Positions 28,407 through 37,039 are shown, counted from the first letter of the stretch. The stretch: 64,000 bases of DNA from JBBQZU01 sp038207425 (GCA_038207425.1 JBBQZU010000005.1:62001-126000); one strand, 5' to 3'. The notes: a model not told the origin generated them from the letters alone. A program made the numbers and translations.

Positions 28407-29885
28407 TTACAGCCTGTAGCTTAGCGTAAGCGAAGCCAGTCCGAGTGAATTTTCGAGCGTGGCTATATTGCCTCCGGCCGTGGCTTTATACAATTCGTTG
28501 AACTGCGACACTACGTAGGATGCATCGATTGACCATAACGCCTTTTTGAACCCTATTCCACCGCTATACTGAATTCGATCGAGGTTTACGCCTCCTGCAA
28601 AAGCTTCATTGGCAGGTACCGGATTGGTGAATTTCGCAAAGCCTCCTCTCAGGTATAAACTTTTGGTAGCCCTGAATTCTATGCCTGCCCTAAATGTATG
28701 CACTCCCGCGTACTGAGATGCTATTAGCAAATTCACATCATCATACTCACTGCCCGAATTGCTACTTGCACCTTTAAGTTCGCCTCCGGCAAAATTTGCA
28801 TATTCGTATTGTCCGGTAATGAAACCCTTCTTGCCAATAAACCCTGCCAGAGAAGCCATGTATCTCCACGGTGTGCGGATACGGTATTGTCCAAAACCCG
28901 TATATTCTTCAAACCGCTGTGATTGGGTGTCATTGATCCAGTTAGCAGCAATTGAATTGGTAATATTGTCGGTTAGAGAGAAGGTCGTAGGTGTCTGTAT
29001 AGAACCTCCAAGTCTGATTACTTCACCAATTTTTGCGATAGCACCAATTTTTAGGTTTAAGGCTATTCCTTCAATGCGCAGGTTTTCCGTGAAGGAATAT
29101 GAAGTCATAAATGGGTCGCCCGGAAGGGGAGGGTTGGTAGAAGAGATGTAGCGTTCGGTGGTAACCACTTCCGACTCGTAATTTACGGACTGTATATTCA
29201 AGGAACCTCCGAGATAAAATACATCTTCGTAATTTCCCCCGAAAACAAGTGATGTTTCAGAAAGCCGACCGCTGCGCACAGCATCCTGCTTTTGTTCTAT
29301 AATATCGCCGGGAATGTACGCTCCTATGTAGTTGGCCGGAAAATCGGGATTGTCAATTACAAATGTATCATAAGCCAACCTTGCACTCAGTTGGTTTAAC
29401 TCACCAGGATCAAATCCATTCGCTTCATTCTCAAAGTCATTTACCAGCGATTCAAAATAAGGAACCTCTGATGAAATGTTCAGGTGGTCATTGAAAGTGT
29501 TTAATCTATTGTATGAGATGCCAACATTAAATGAGCGCCAACTGGGATTTTTGGTTTCATTAGCAAGCACAAATCCTAGATTATTTAATACCAGTTTGGA
29601 TACAGATTCAACATTATCTTGCCCATTTAGTATGGTATTGATCGAATTATTTTCGATACCTGCCGTTGCACTTACTTCGCTGAAGCGAAATACCGCAACG
29701 GCTGCCGGATTTTGGAATAATGCCGACATATCGCCTCCCAAAGCCCCCATAGCACCGCCGAGAGCGCTGTTGCGCGCTGTGCCAAAAAGGTAGTTGGAAC
29801 AAAGCCTCTGCACATCAGCTTCGTTTTGGGCTATAGCGCTCCAACTTGCCAGCATGGCAATCATCACAATTATCGAACTTCTCAT
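28407..29885 (-). CDS. FadL/OmpP1-like outer-membrane transport protein
   Basis: 492 residues with a signal peptide (IIVMIAMLASWSAIAQ). The mature start DVQRLCSNYLFGTARNSALG and GGAMGALGGDMSALFQNPA, then alternating barrel strands, resemble the FadL/toluene-channel family of hydrophobic-compound porins in bacteroidota. The C-terminus LGLASLTLSYRL ends as an outer-membrane strand. It follows the Gly-Met lipoprotein gene by 25 bp and probably shares its transcript. Confidence 0.82.
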   Translation of the reverse strand: MRSSIIVMIAMLASWSAIAQNEADVQRLCSNYLFGTARNSALGGAMGALGGDMSALFQNPAAVAVFRFSEVSATAGIENNSINTILNGQDNVESVSKLVLNNLGFVLANETKNPSWRSFNVGISYNRLNTFNDHLNISSEVPYFESLVNDFENEANGFDPGELNQLSARLAYDTFVIDNPDFPANYIGAYIPGDIIEQKQDAVRSGRLSETSLVFGGNYEDVFYLGGSLNIQSVNYESEVVTTERYISSTNPPLPGDPFMTSYSFTENLRIEGIALNLKIGAIAKIGEVIRLGGSIQTPTTFSLTDNITNSIAANWINDTQSQRFEEYTGFGQYRIRTPWRYMASLAGFIGKKGFITGQYEYANFAGGELKGASSNSGSEYDDVNLLIASQYAGVHTFRAGIEFRATKSLYLRGGFAKFTNPVPANEAFAGGVNLDRIQYSGGIGFKKALWSIDASYVVSQFNELYKATAGGNIATLENSLGLASLTLSYRL

Positions 29886-29910
29886 TCCTCTGAAATGTGA
29901 ATATAGGCGA

Positions 29911-31374
29911 TTACCTTCTTCTCGTAGGGCTTACACTTCCTCCACCACCGCTGCTGCCACCGGCACCTCCACCACTGCGCTGCGGGGAGTATGAAGGCGA
30001 TGGGGTGTTCGAAGGCATATTTGAAGGCGGCGAATACCTTGGCTGATTATAATGCTGTTTGCTCGGTTGTGACCTTGGCACCGATCCGCGGTTAATGTTT
30101 CCGCCTTCCGATGGCGATTTGGTATTTTGTTGCTGCCTTCCGTAGGGCGAAATTAACTGCCCATGTCTGTTATCTTGATCTTTGGTGCTTTGTGCTGGCT
30201 TACGTGCATTCTGATTTATCCTGCTTGCAGGAGTTGCCATGCGGTTATCGCCACCTTGCCTATTGGTTTCCTGTGTGGCAGTTTCCGAATTGATGGCAGT
30301 GTTGGGGGCAATCGACCTGGCCGCGTTACTTCTTGCATTGTTTGTACCGTATGTTGCTACCTCGTTAATGCCTCTTTTGCCGTTTTCACTGCCGCCTGTA
30401 TTTCCGGTTGGGTTTGTTATCAAACCACCACGTTGGGTTCTTCCATTGTTTGAAGCACCCGAGGTACCACCGCTTTGCGTATTTCCTCCAATCATAGGGT
30501 TTGGTGAGTAGTACATAGGGCCGTAGGGGTTGAAGCCGTAGGGATGAAATCCATATGGGTCGTAACCATATATTCCGTTATAGGGCATCCAAGGGGTACC
30601 AAATCCGTTCATACCGCTTATAAAGTTTGGATTCATCCAAGGGTTACCACCCCAACCGTAATTCATTGACCAACCCCATCGCCACGCCGGGCCTGCGAAA
30701 GGACTGTTCCAGCCCCACGGGCTGCACCAAGGATCGTAAAATGGTGAACCGAAAGGGGGACAAAAACCGCCTGTACCCATTCCCATTCCCGTTCCCATTC
30801 CCATTCCCATTCCCATTCCCATTCCCATTCCCATTCCCATACCCATTCCCATACCCATACCCGGATGCATCCACGGGTTTCCCCACATCGGCGCGCCATG
30901 GTTCATACCCATGCCCCACATGGAGTTGCCTCCGAAGCTGTTATATCCCAATGACATGTTCACCCTTGGGGAGGTATTCTGGGTTGAAAAATCTGATCCG
31001 AGACCAACTGTGTTAAAATTATTGTATTCTGCTGCGTAGTCAGCGTTGTAGTAATCGTCTTCGCTGTATACGGCAGCAGCCTGGGTAGGATTTGAATTTT
31101 CGTTGCTGGCAGTGTTTCTATTTCCAGGAGCTTGTGCCTGCTGGTTGCTGTTATCGTATGGCAAATTTTGATAGTAACTCATTTCAGCATCAGATCCAGT
31201 ACCTGTATAGGCCGAGGCCATTTCAGCTTGAGGTGAAAACGCATTGGGATTATTGCGGGTGCCTGAGTAGTACAAATCATCATACTCTTCAATAGAAACC
31301 ACCTCCTGATTTGCCGAACAGGAAGCCAACAATACTGCTATGCCGAGTGCCGTAAATAATTTGAATGTTTCCAT
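29911..31374 (-). CDS. Gly/Met/Asn-rich lipoprotein of low complexity
   Basis: 487 residues from ATG 31374, chosen because METFKLFTALGIAVLLASCS is a clean lipoprotein signal (Cys about 18). Upstream codons would put extra residues before it. An acidic stretch (VSIEEYDDLYYSG) follows. The middle is extremely low in complexity: a (Gly-Met)n tract, then Trp/Gly/Pro/Tyr-rich sequence (WGNPWMNPNF, DPYGFHPYGFNPYG), then Asn/Gln/Ser-rich sequence, and a Gly-Gly-Ser tail ending PTRRR. I recognise no domain. It is probably an exposed or periplasmic lipoprotein; the function is unknown. Confidence 0.75.
   Translation of the reverse strand: METFKLFTALGIAVLLASCSANQEVVSIEEYDDLYYSGTRNNPNAFSPQAEMASAYTGTGSDAEMSYYQNLPYDNSNQQAQAPGNRNTASNENSNPTQAAAVYSEDDYYNADYAAEYNNFNTVGLGSDFSTQNTSPRVNMSLGYNSFGGNSMWGMGMNHGAPMWGNPWMHPGMGMGMGMGMGMGMGMGMGMGMGTGMGMGTGGFCPPFGSPFYDPWCSPWGWNSPFAGPAWRWGWSMNYGWGGNPWMNPNFISGMNGFGTPWMPYNGIYGYDPYGFHPYGFNPYGPMYYSPNPMIGGNTQSGGTSGASNNGRTQRGGLITNPTGNTGGSENGKRGINEVATYGTNNARSNAARSIAPNTAINSETATQETNRQGGDNRMATPASRINQNARKPAQSTKDQDNRHGQLISPYGRQQQNTKSPSEGGNINRGSVPRSQPSKQHYNQPRYSPPSNMPSNTPSPSYSPQRSGGGAGGSSGGGGSVSPTRRR
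30776..30871 (-). repeat. Hexanucleotide microsatellite encoding (Gly-Met)n
   Basis: About 16 units of CCCATT (plus strand), with a few CCCGTT, CCCATA and CCTGTA-like variants at the edges, encode alternating Gly-Met with some Gly-Thr. The unit is six bases long, so copy-number change alters protein length but not frame. Confidence 0.92.
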
Positions 31375-31501
31375 GGTTTCTAATTTTAAAGTTTTAACCA
31401 ACGCTAAAGTTAAAAACTTTATTTCCAACTACGGTACTTTAGCTTTCTTTGTAGCTTGGATTTCCAACATAAGCGCAACAAAAACCATTCCATTATAAAG
31501 G

Positions 31502-32974
31502 ATGAGCAATAAATTAACAACAAGAGAAAAAGACTATTCGGCCTGGTACAATGAATTGGTAGGTATGGCCAACCTGGCCGAGCACTCCGAAGTGCGTGGC
31601 TGCATGGTAATAAAACCCCACGGATACGCCATTTGGGAAAAAATGCAGCGCGCTCTCGACGATATGTTTAAAGCTACTGGCCACGTAAACGCATACTTTC
31701 CATTGTTTATTCCAAAGTCATACTTCAGCAAAGAAGCGAGCCACGTACAAGGCTTTGCCAAAGAGTGTGCCGTAGTAACCCACTATCGACTCAAAAACGA
31801 CCCTGTAACCGGTGAAATAATAGTGGACCCCGACGCCAAGCTCGAAGAAGAACTTATTGTGCGCCCTACTTCCGAAACGATCATCTGGAACACCTACAAA
31901 GGTTGGATTCAGAGTTACCGCGATTTGCCCATACTCGTGAACCAATGGGCCAATGTGGTGCGCTGGGAAATGCGTACGCGGCTTTTCCTCCGCACTTCCG
32001 AATTTCTTTGGCAGGAAGGGCATACAGCCCATGCCACCAGCGGAGAAGCAGTGATTGAAGCTGAAAAAATGCTGGATGTATACGCGACTTTCGCTGAAGA
32101 ATGGATGGCCATGCCGGTAATTCGCGGTATCAAAACTGCCAATGAACGGTTTGCCGGTGCGATAGAAACGTATTGTATTGAAGCGCTTATGCAGGATGGT
32201 AAGGCCCTGCAGGCTGGAACATCACACTTTTTGGGGCAAAATTTTGCGAAAGCATTTGATGTAAAATTTGTAACCAACGAAGGCAAGGAAGAATTTGTAT
32301 GGGCCACAAGCTGGGGCGTATCTACACGCCTTATGGGTGCACTCATTATGACGCATAGTGATGACAATGGGCTCGTGCTTCCGCCAAAATTGGCGCCCAT
32401 ACAAGTAGCAATTGTACCCATTTATCGCGAAGATGAGCAATTGGAGCAGCTTAGAGCTAAACTTAATCCCCTGGTCGATGCACTGAAAAAGCAGGGTGTG
32501 AGCGTTGTTTTTGACGATGACAACAAGCGCAAGCCGGGCTGGAAATTTGCCGAATACGAAATGCGCGGTGTACCGATACGAATCGCTATGGGACCTCGCG
32601 ATCTGGAGAACAATACCCTGGAGATAGCGCGTCGCGATACAATGGAAAAAACATCCGTATCCTTTGACGACGCTTTATTTACCGTGCAGCAATTGCTTAC
32701 GGATATACAGCAAAACCTTTTCAACAAAGCACTCGCTCACCGCGAAGCTAATACACACAAAGCCGATACCTGGGATGAGTTTACCTCACTGCTCGATAAG
32801 GGAGGGTTCATCGCAGCTCACTGGGATGGCACTACCGAAACTGAGGAGCAGATAAAACAAAAAACCAAGGCTACTATTCGCTGTATTCCTCTGGATAATA
32901 TAAAAGAAGCCGGTAAGTGCATCCTTTCGGGAAAAGATTCTGAGCAGCGGGTTTTATTTGCAAGGGCGTATTAA
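31502..32974 (+). CDS. proS: Prolyl-tRNA synthetase (archaeal/eukaryotic-type, ProS type 3)
   Basis: 490 residues with class II motifs: motif 2 VVRWEMRTRLFLRTSEFLWQEGHTAH, motif 3 MGALIMTHSDDNGLVLPP, and the proline pocket QAGTSHFLGQNFAKAF. It lacks the bacterial editing insert and has the C-terminal zinc-like domain of the archaeal-type enzyme, as bacteroidota usually do. It charges tRNA-Pro. The stop codon shares one base with the next gene (TAATG at 32972-32976), so the two are coupled. Confidence 0.96.
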   Translation: MSNKLTTREKDYSAWYNELVGMANLAEHSEVRGCMVIKPHGYAIWEKMQRALDDMFKATGHVNAYFPLFIPKSYFSKEASHVQGFAKECAVVTHYRLKNDPVTGEIIVDPDAKLEEELIVRPTSETIIWNTYKGWIQSYRDLPILVNQWANVVRWEMRTRLFLRTSEFLWQEGHTAHATSGEAVIEAEKMLDVYATFAEEWMAMPVIRGIKTANERFAGAIETYCIEALMQDGKALQAGTSHFLGQNFAKAFDVKFVTNEGKEEFVWATSWGVSTRLMGALIMTHSDDNGLVLPPKLAPIQVAIVPIYREDEQLEQLRAKLNPLVDALKKQGVSVVFDDDNKRKPGWKFAEYEMRGVPIRIAMGPRDLENNTLEIARRDTMEKTSVSFDDALFTVQQLLTDIQQNLFNKALAHREANTHKADTWDEFTSLLDKGGFIAAHWDGTTETEEQIKQKTKATIRCIPLDNIKEAGKCILSGKDSEQRVLFARAY

Positions 32975-33672
32975 TGGCAGCAAAGAAATCTCTCAATAAG
33001 GAAATATTGAACCTTATCAGTACCCGATCGGTGCTCAAGCGCGATGTGTTTGAACTGGCCAAAATCCGGTTTGTCGAGTTGAAGAATACCCTCGAATCGC
33101 TTTGTAAGGAATGGGAAAAAGAAATACATGCCATTGATCCGCGACTGGAAGTTTCGTTCAAGGATCAGGGTCATTATTTTTGCCAGCTTACCATAGCCGG
33201 TGATATTCTTCTCTTTGCCCTGCACACCAACGTGTTCAAATTCGATGAGCAAAGCATATACTGGAAGAGCGGCTACCTTCAAGAAAACCCTGAGCGCGCC
33301 TATTGCGCCACCATTCAAGTGTATAACTTTTTGGCCGACAGCTTCCGATACCAGCGCCAAAACGATTTGGGGTACCTTGTGGCGAGAATCTTTATAAACC
33401 ACGAAAACCATTTTTTTGTGGAAGGAAAGAAGCAACTCGGGTATCTGTTCAACGATTTTGTGAATTCAAAATTGACTCCGCCATGTATGAAAGAAATTCT
33501 TCTTTCTATTGTGGTTTATACACTTCAGTTTGATTTATACGCCCCGACTTACCAAAGTTTGTCGGAAATTACCGTGCAAGATGCTACCGAACAAAAAGAT
33601 ATGCTTGCATACAAAACTGGCAAACGACTTGGTTTTCAGTTTTCTAAAACCGATGAAGACCCTATTTTATAA
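32974..33672 (+). CDS. Conserved bacteroidota protein of unknown function coupled to proS
   Basis: 232 residues with no signal peptide or membrane segment, so probably cytoplasmic. Notable features are a helical N-terminus (KEILNLISTRSVLKRDVFEL), a beta region (VSFKDQGHYFCQLTIAGDIL) and a conserved-looking EQSIYWKSGYLQENPERAYC. I recall similar unnamed proteins in flavobacteria but cannot name a domain. Its ATG overlaps the proS stop by one base, implying co-translation. tRNA-Glu follows under its own promoter. Confidence 0.78.
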   Translation: MAAKKSLNKEILNLISTRSVLKRDVFELAKIRFVELKNTLESLCKEWEKEIHAIDPRLEVSFKDQGHYFCQLTIAGDILLFALHTNVFKFDEQSIYWKSGYLQENPERAYCATIQVYNFLADSFRYQRQNDLGYLVARIFINHENHFFVEGKKQLGYLFNDFVNSKLTPPCMKEILLSIVVYTLQFDLYAPTYQSLSEITVQDATEQKDMLAYKTGKRLGFQFSKTDEDPIL

Positions 33673-33688
33673 TTCTTTTTTCAGTGTT

Positions 33689-33717
33689 TTGCAAAATTGA
33701 AAAAGGTATTATATTTG
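33689..33717 (+). promoter_or_regulatory. Promoter TTG-N18-TATATTTG for tRNA-Glu
   Basis: TTG at 33689-33691 and TATATTTG at 33710-33717, with 18 bp between, is a full consensus match 18 bp before the tRNA. Confidence 0.75.
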
Positions 33718-33735
33718 CACCCCGTAACGAATTAC

Positions 33736-33807
33736 GGCCCGTTCGTCTAGGGGTTAGGACGCCAGGTTTTCATCCTGGTAGCAGGGGTTCGATTCCCCTA
33801 CGGGCTA
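33736..33807 (+). tRNA. tRNA-Glu (anticodon TTC)
   Basis: 72 bases form a cloverleaf. The acceptor stem pairs 33736-33742 with 33800-33806 (first pair G-U). The anticodon stem CCAGG/CCTGG encloses TTTTCAT with anticodon TTC, and the T arm is AGGGGTTCGATTCCCCT. The discriminator base is A and no CCA is encoded. Confidence 0.95.
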
Positions 33808-33816
33808 CGAAGAAAG

Positions 33817-33843
33817 AAGCTACTATAACAGTAGCTTTTTTTA
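33817..33843 (+). terminator. Terminator after tRNA-Glu
   Basis: Stem AAGCTACT / AGTAGCTT (33817-33824, 33830-33837), loop ATAAC, then a T run. Confidence 0.8.
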
Positions 33844-33876
33844 TTGGGTAAAATTTTAAAGACTTCCACCAAATAA

Positions 33877-33903
33877 GTAGGGGGATCGAACCCCGGGGTT
33901 CGA
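33877..33903. repeat. Inverted partial copy of the tRNA-Glu 3' end, inside an 18-bp palindrome
   Basis: Read on the minus strand, 33894-33877 is GGGGTTCGATCCCCCTAC, which equals the tRNA T arm and start of the 3' acceptor stem (33784-33801) with one mismatch. The adjoining 33886-33903 is a perfect 18-bp palindrome, TCGAACCCCGGGGTTCGA. The rest of 33844-34087 shows no gene. Such partial tRNA copies often mark past integration events, but here the orientation is inverted. Confidence 0.6.
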
Positions 33904-34087
33904 ACTTAGCGCATAGACCATCACTGCCCGGACCGCAGTATCAATATAAGCGGTCTCACGGCCGCAGGACGTATTCGCGGACTGTTTGCTCTATTATTTT
34001 TGAACAAGATAAGTTAAGCCTGCCATTTCCCGTACCTTGGTTGTTCTTGCAAGACAGCAGAAGATTATTTAAAATACCGCATTATTG

Positions 34088-35149
34088 ATGGGCGATACTG
34101 GAAAACCAAAAACCGGCCGCGGGGCGCAACACAACCCTCACAACCGATTTGCGCGATATACCCTCGTTCGTGAACACGAAGAAGCGCTCGATCTACCCGA
34201 AGACACCGACCCCGGCAAAACCACATTCATTAAGGTATTTCCCAAAACGATTGTCAACAAAGTAACCAGCCCGGATGTAGGCATGGACTACTCGCTGAAT
34301 CCCTATCAAGGCTGCGAACACGGTTGTGCCTATTGCTACGCGCGTGTATCTCATCAATTTTGGGGCTACAGTGCCGGAGCCGATTTTGAGCAAAAGATTA
34401 TGGTAAAGGAAAACGCCGTGGCTTTGCTCAAGTCAAAATTGGAGAGCAAGTCATGGGAAGGAAATGCCATCTCCCTGTCTGGAAACACAGACTGCTACCA
34501 ACCCATTGAGCGAAAGCTCCGCATTACCCGCTCACTGCTTTCCACCTTTTTGGAATACCGACACCCGGTGGGCATCATCACCAAAAATGCCTTGATATTA
34601 CGCGATCTGGACTTGCTCAAAGAGCTGGCTTCCATGCGGCTTGTGAAAGTAGCCATCTCCATTACCACGCTGAATGAAGACCTGCGCAGGGCAATGGAAC
34701 CCCGCACATCAACAATCGCTCAAAGGCTCAGAACAGTAGAGCTGCTTTCGCAAAACAATGTTCCCGTTATGGTGATGATGGCGCCGATTATTCCCGGATT
34801 AAACAGCCATGAAATTCTCCCCTTGGTAAAGGAAGTTGCTGAGAGAGGAGCATTGAAAGTTGGCTACACCATGGTGCGGCTCAACGCCGAAATTGCCGAA
34901 GTTTTTGGGCGCTGGGTGCGCAATGCATTTCCCTACAGGGCCGATAAGGTGCTGAACCAGATAACCGAAGCCCACGGAGGCTCACTCAGCGATAGCCGCT
35001 TTGGTACCCGTATGAAAGGGGAAGGGCGCATGGCCGAGATGGTGCGAAGTACTTTTGACATAGCACGCAAACAATACCTTACCGATGGAGTGATGCCAGA
35101 GTATGACTTCAGCAAATTTACCAAAGGCGCGCAGCTTCGGCTGTTTTAG
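34088..35149 (+). CDS. PA0069-family radical SAM protein (SPL-like)
   Basis: 353 residues from ATG 34088 (a TTG directly precedes it). SLNPYQGCEHGCAYCYARVS holds the radical SAM CxxxCxxC cluster motif; SGNTDCYQPIERKL, IITKNALILRDLDLL and VMMAPIIPGLN are typical of the PA0069 / spore-photoproduct-lyase-like group. The C-terminus GTRMKGEGRMAEMVRSTFDI is also conserved. The substrate of this family is unknown. A decayed copy of its 3' end lies 2 kb downstream, beyond the AbiE genes. Confidence 0.9.
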   Translation: MGDTGKPKTGRGAQHNPHNRFARYTLVREHEEALDLPEDTDPGKTTFIKVFPKTIVNKVTSPDVGMDYSLNPYQGCEHGCAYCYARVSHQFWGYSAGADFEQKIMVKENAVALLKSKLESKSWEGNAISLSGNTDCYQPIERKLRITRSLLSTFLEYRHPVGIITKNALILRDLDLLKELASMRLVKVAISITTLNEDLRRAMEPRTSTIAQRLRTVELLSQNNVPVMVMMAPIIPGLNSHEILPLVKEVAERGALKVGYTMVRLNAEIAEVFGRWVRNAFPYRADKVLNQITEAHGGSLSDSRFGTRMKGEGRMAEMVRSTFDIARKQYLTDGVMPEYDFSKFTKGAQLRLF

Positions 35150-35400
35150 GCATGGCTCTATTCCACAGTAAAGAGCAGGGCCATAAAATACGCAGTAAAT
35201 GCCTGAAGCAATGAACAAAAGGTAATTTCTCCGCGATAGGATACTTCTCGAAAATAAGCCGGCGAACATGTGAGGATTTAGCTTCAAACTAGTCTGAAAA
35301 CAGCATGCTTATCCCTTGCCAATCCATGGGTGTTGGCCAAGCACAAAACATCCCCGTTCTGGAATACGCGAAGTGCATTGCTGAGAGATTTTGATTTGCG

Positions 35401-36189
35401 CTAACTCTCGTGAAACGAATACTTTTCAAGATACTCAACGAAATACTTTACTTTTTTGTGGTCGTTAGTGGAAAAAAGGAATGGAGCTACGTCCGTAGTC
35501 ATTTTATCCATGCTCAATGTGCTGCATTTCTTCAACAATTGAACTTTAAGTTCACCCATGCTGCTGATGCCTGCCTTTTTTTGGAGGTAGTCCATATTGG
35601 GTGCAATATCTTTTCCCATAAGGAACACCAGGTCGTAAAAATCACACCCTTTGTTGCGCGGTTGGTTCAGAATCGCATAGCACTTCTGCGCCATGAGCAA
35701 ATCCGTGGGTGTCGAAAATATTTTGGTGAACACGTCAAATTTGTTCAATATAGGCTCATCGGGCACGAAGGTCAAATGCTGTTGTTCAGTGTCTAATTGA
35801 ATCAGGATTTTTTCTTCTTGATAGCTTGAAAGACCCTCTTCAAAAAGCAATTTTGGAAAGCGGATGTAGCAGTGATAAGCCCCTTTGGCGATTTGTTTAA
35901 TTTCAGCAGTATAGCCATTGTTTACCAATTGCTTTTCGATGTTTTGCGAAATTTCATCAAACTCATCCCTGCTCAAATCGAAATTGTCAAAGTCGATGTC
36001 TTCCGAAAAACGCTGATTGCCATGCACCAGGCGCAAACAGGTACCACCGGTGAACACCAGTTTCTCCGCAAAAGGCCCATTGAACACTGTCTCAAGGATT
36101 TTGTACTGAAGATATTCGCTGAGCATAAAGCGCTTGAACGACCGGAGATTTTCGGGGTAGTATTGGGTTATTTCCTGAATATCAAGCAT
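35401..36189 (-). CDS. AbiEii/AbiGii-type nucleotidyltransferase toxin
   Basis: 262 residues. The DUF1814 nucleotidyltransferase signature is complete: FTGGTCLRLVHGNQRFSEDIDFD (residues about 45-67; GG then R-x-S-x-D-x-D), later EKILIQLDTE and PTDLLMAQKCYAILN, KGCDFYDLVFLM. AbiEii is the toxin of a type IV toxin-antitoxin system that aborts phage infection; family members act as nucleotidyltransferases. The gene overlaps its antitoxin by 8 bp. After the TAG stop the same frame continues for 38 more codons. Confidence 0.9.
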   Translation of the reverse strand: MLDIQEITQYYPENLRSFKRFMLSEYLQYKILETVFNGPFAEKLVFTGGTCLRLVHGNQRFSEDIDFDNFDLSRDEFDEISQNIEKQLVNNGYTAEIKQIAKGAYHCYIRFPKLLFEEGLSSYQEEKILIQLDTEQQHLTFVPDEPILNKFDVFTKIFSTPTDLLMAQKCYAILNQPRNKGCDFYDLVFLMGKDIAPNMDYLQKKAGISSMGELKVQLLKKCSTLSMDKMTTDVAPFLFSTNDHKKVKYFVEYLEKYSFHES

Positions 36190-36742
36190 ACATATATCGT
36201 TTAAGCCATTCGATTTTTTTATTCAGAGTGGGCGAGTTATACAGGCTTAAATAATCACGAAGTCTGTTTTCGTCCATCAGCCTAAGTTCATTGCGGTTCC
36301 ACCTCAGGGCGTCAAGGACTTGCGCATCTGTAATGTCTGCGCGCAGGTACAAAAAATCGAGAATTGTTTTTTCCAGCGATGCCATTCGAAAAGTGACATC
36401 CCCATTGGTGATGAGCTTATAGCCGAAATACAGCGGTTTCTTGACTGTGCGATAGTTGAAAGTTCCCACAGCCGTTGAAAAAGTGCAGGTTTTTCGGGTT
36501 GAGACCGACTGCATACTGACCACGGCCTCCGGTACAATGCCGTAATAGCTAAGTGCAGATTCCATAGACACATAAGAAGGGCCATACAGTTGGTTCGCTA
36601 CCTGAAAAAGGAAGTATTCGTCTGTTTTCATTTCTGAAAAGAGGTAGTGCCCATTTCTCAGCTTGATGAGATAGCCTTTCTTTTGCCAGTTGATCAGGTT
36701 TTTGGTGTCAAAATCTGGAAGTGATTTGCGGATTTCCGACAA
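36182..36742 (-). CDS. AbiEi-type antitoxin
   Basis: 186 residues from a TTG at 36742. The N-terminal winged-helix antitoxin domain (LINWQKKGYLIKLRNGHYLF) is followed by the AbiEi core VANQLYGPSYVSMESALSYYGIVPEAV and FRMASLEKTILDFLYL. The frame stays open upstream to 36796 (peptide KFRQILSKFPVVT) without any ATG, so translation may start farther up at a non-ATG codon such as ATT 36790. AbiEi proteins neutralise AbiEii and repress their own promoter. Operon order antitoxin-toxin is standard. Confidence 0.88.
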   Translation of the reverse strand: MSEIRKSLPDFDTKNLINWQKKGYLIKLRNGHYLFSEMKTDEYFLFQVANQLYGPSYVSMESALSYYGIVPEAVVSMQSVSTRKTCTFSTAVGTFNYRTVKKPLYFGYKLITNGDVTFRMASLEKTILDFLYLRADITDAQVLDALRWNRNELRLMDENRLRDYLSLYNSPTLNKKIEWLKRYMYA

Positions 36743-36791
36743 GGTAACAACCGGAAACTTGCTTAAGATTTGCCTGAATTTATGATAAATG

Positions 36792-36831
36792 TATTTCTAT
36801 TATATTATAAATTTAGTAAAAAATAGAAATA
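36792..36831 (-). promoter_or_regulatory. Candidate AbiEi operator: 9-bp inverted repeat
   Basis: TATTTCTAT (36792-36800) and ATAGAAATA (36823-36831) are perfect inverted repeats 22 bp apart in a very A+T-rich stretch right upstream of abiEi. AbiEi antitoxins are known to bind inverted repeats in their promoter, so this is the likely autoregulatory site. Confidence 0.5.
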
Positions 36832-37039
36832 GAATTTGGTATGCCGGATAGTGTTAAAGTTATGAGTTAGCAGATTTTTACAGCATTCCTTCATTATTTT
36901 TTAAATCAACCATGCACTTAATCGCAGATGTCCGGGCAAACCCGCGATTCAGTGCACAGCGCGGTGTGATGACCGGATACAAACTTTTATATGGCAATGA
37001 AATGCCCGACAAGGTACATTTACCATTACATCTTTCCAT
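36832..37039. other. Gene-poor stretch upstream of the AbiE operon
   Basis: Mostly non-coding. A 49-codon plus-strand ORF at 36912-37061 begins MHLIADVRANPRFSAQRG, faintly like the Asp-Val-Arg-x-Asn-Pro motif of DUF488 proteins, and may be debris of such a gene. The support is weak. Nothing else is seen. Confidence 0.3.

Noticed and set aside
30627..31016. Open plus-strand frame encoding (Phe-Pro)n
   Set aside because: It is the antisense of the hexamer microsatellite in the lipoprotein gene and has no start signals or other protein features.
33844..34087. A second tRNA or small RNA after tRNA-Glu
   Set aside because: Only a T-arm-like fragment is present; no cloverleaf can be formed and no promoter box precedes it.
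36929..36940. TGTCCGGGCAAA also found in the inner IS3 inverted repeat at 40139-40150
   Set aside because: Only 12 bases match, the next bases differ and no IS remains lie around 36.9 kb; most likely chance.
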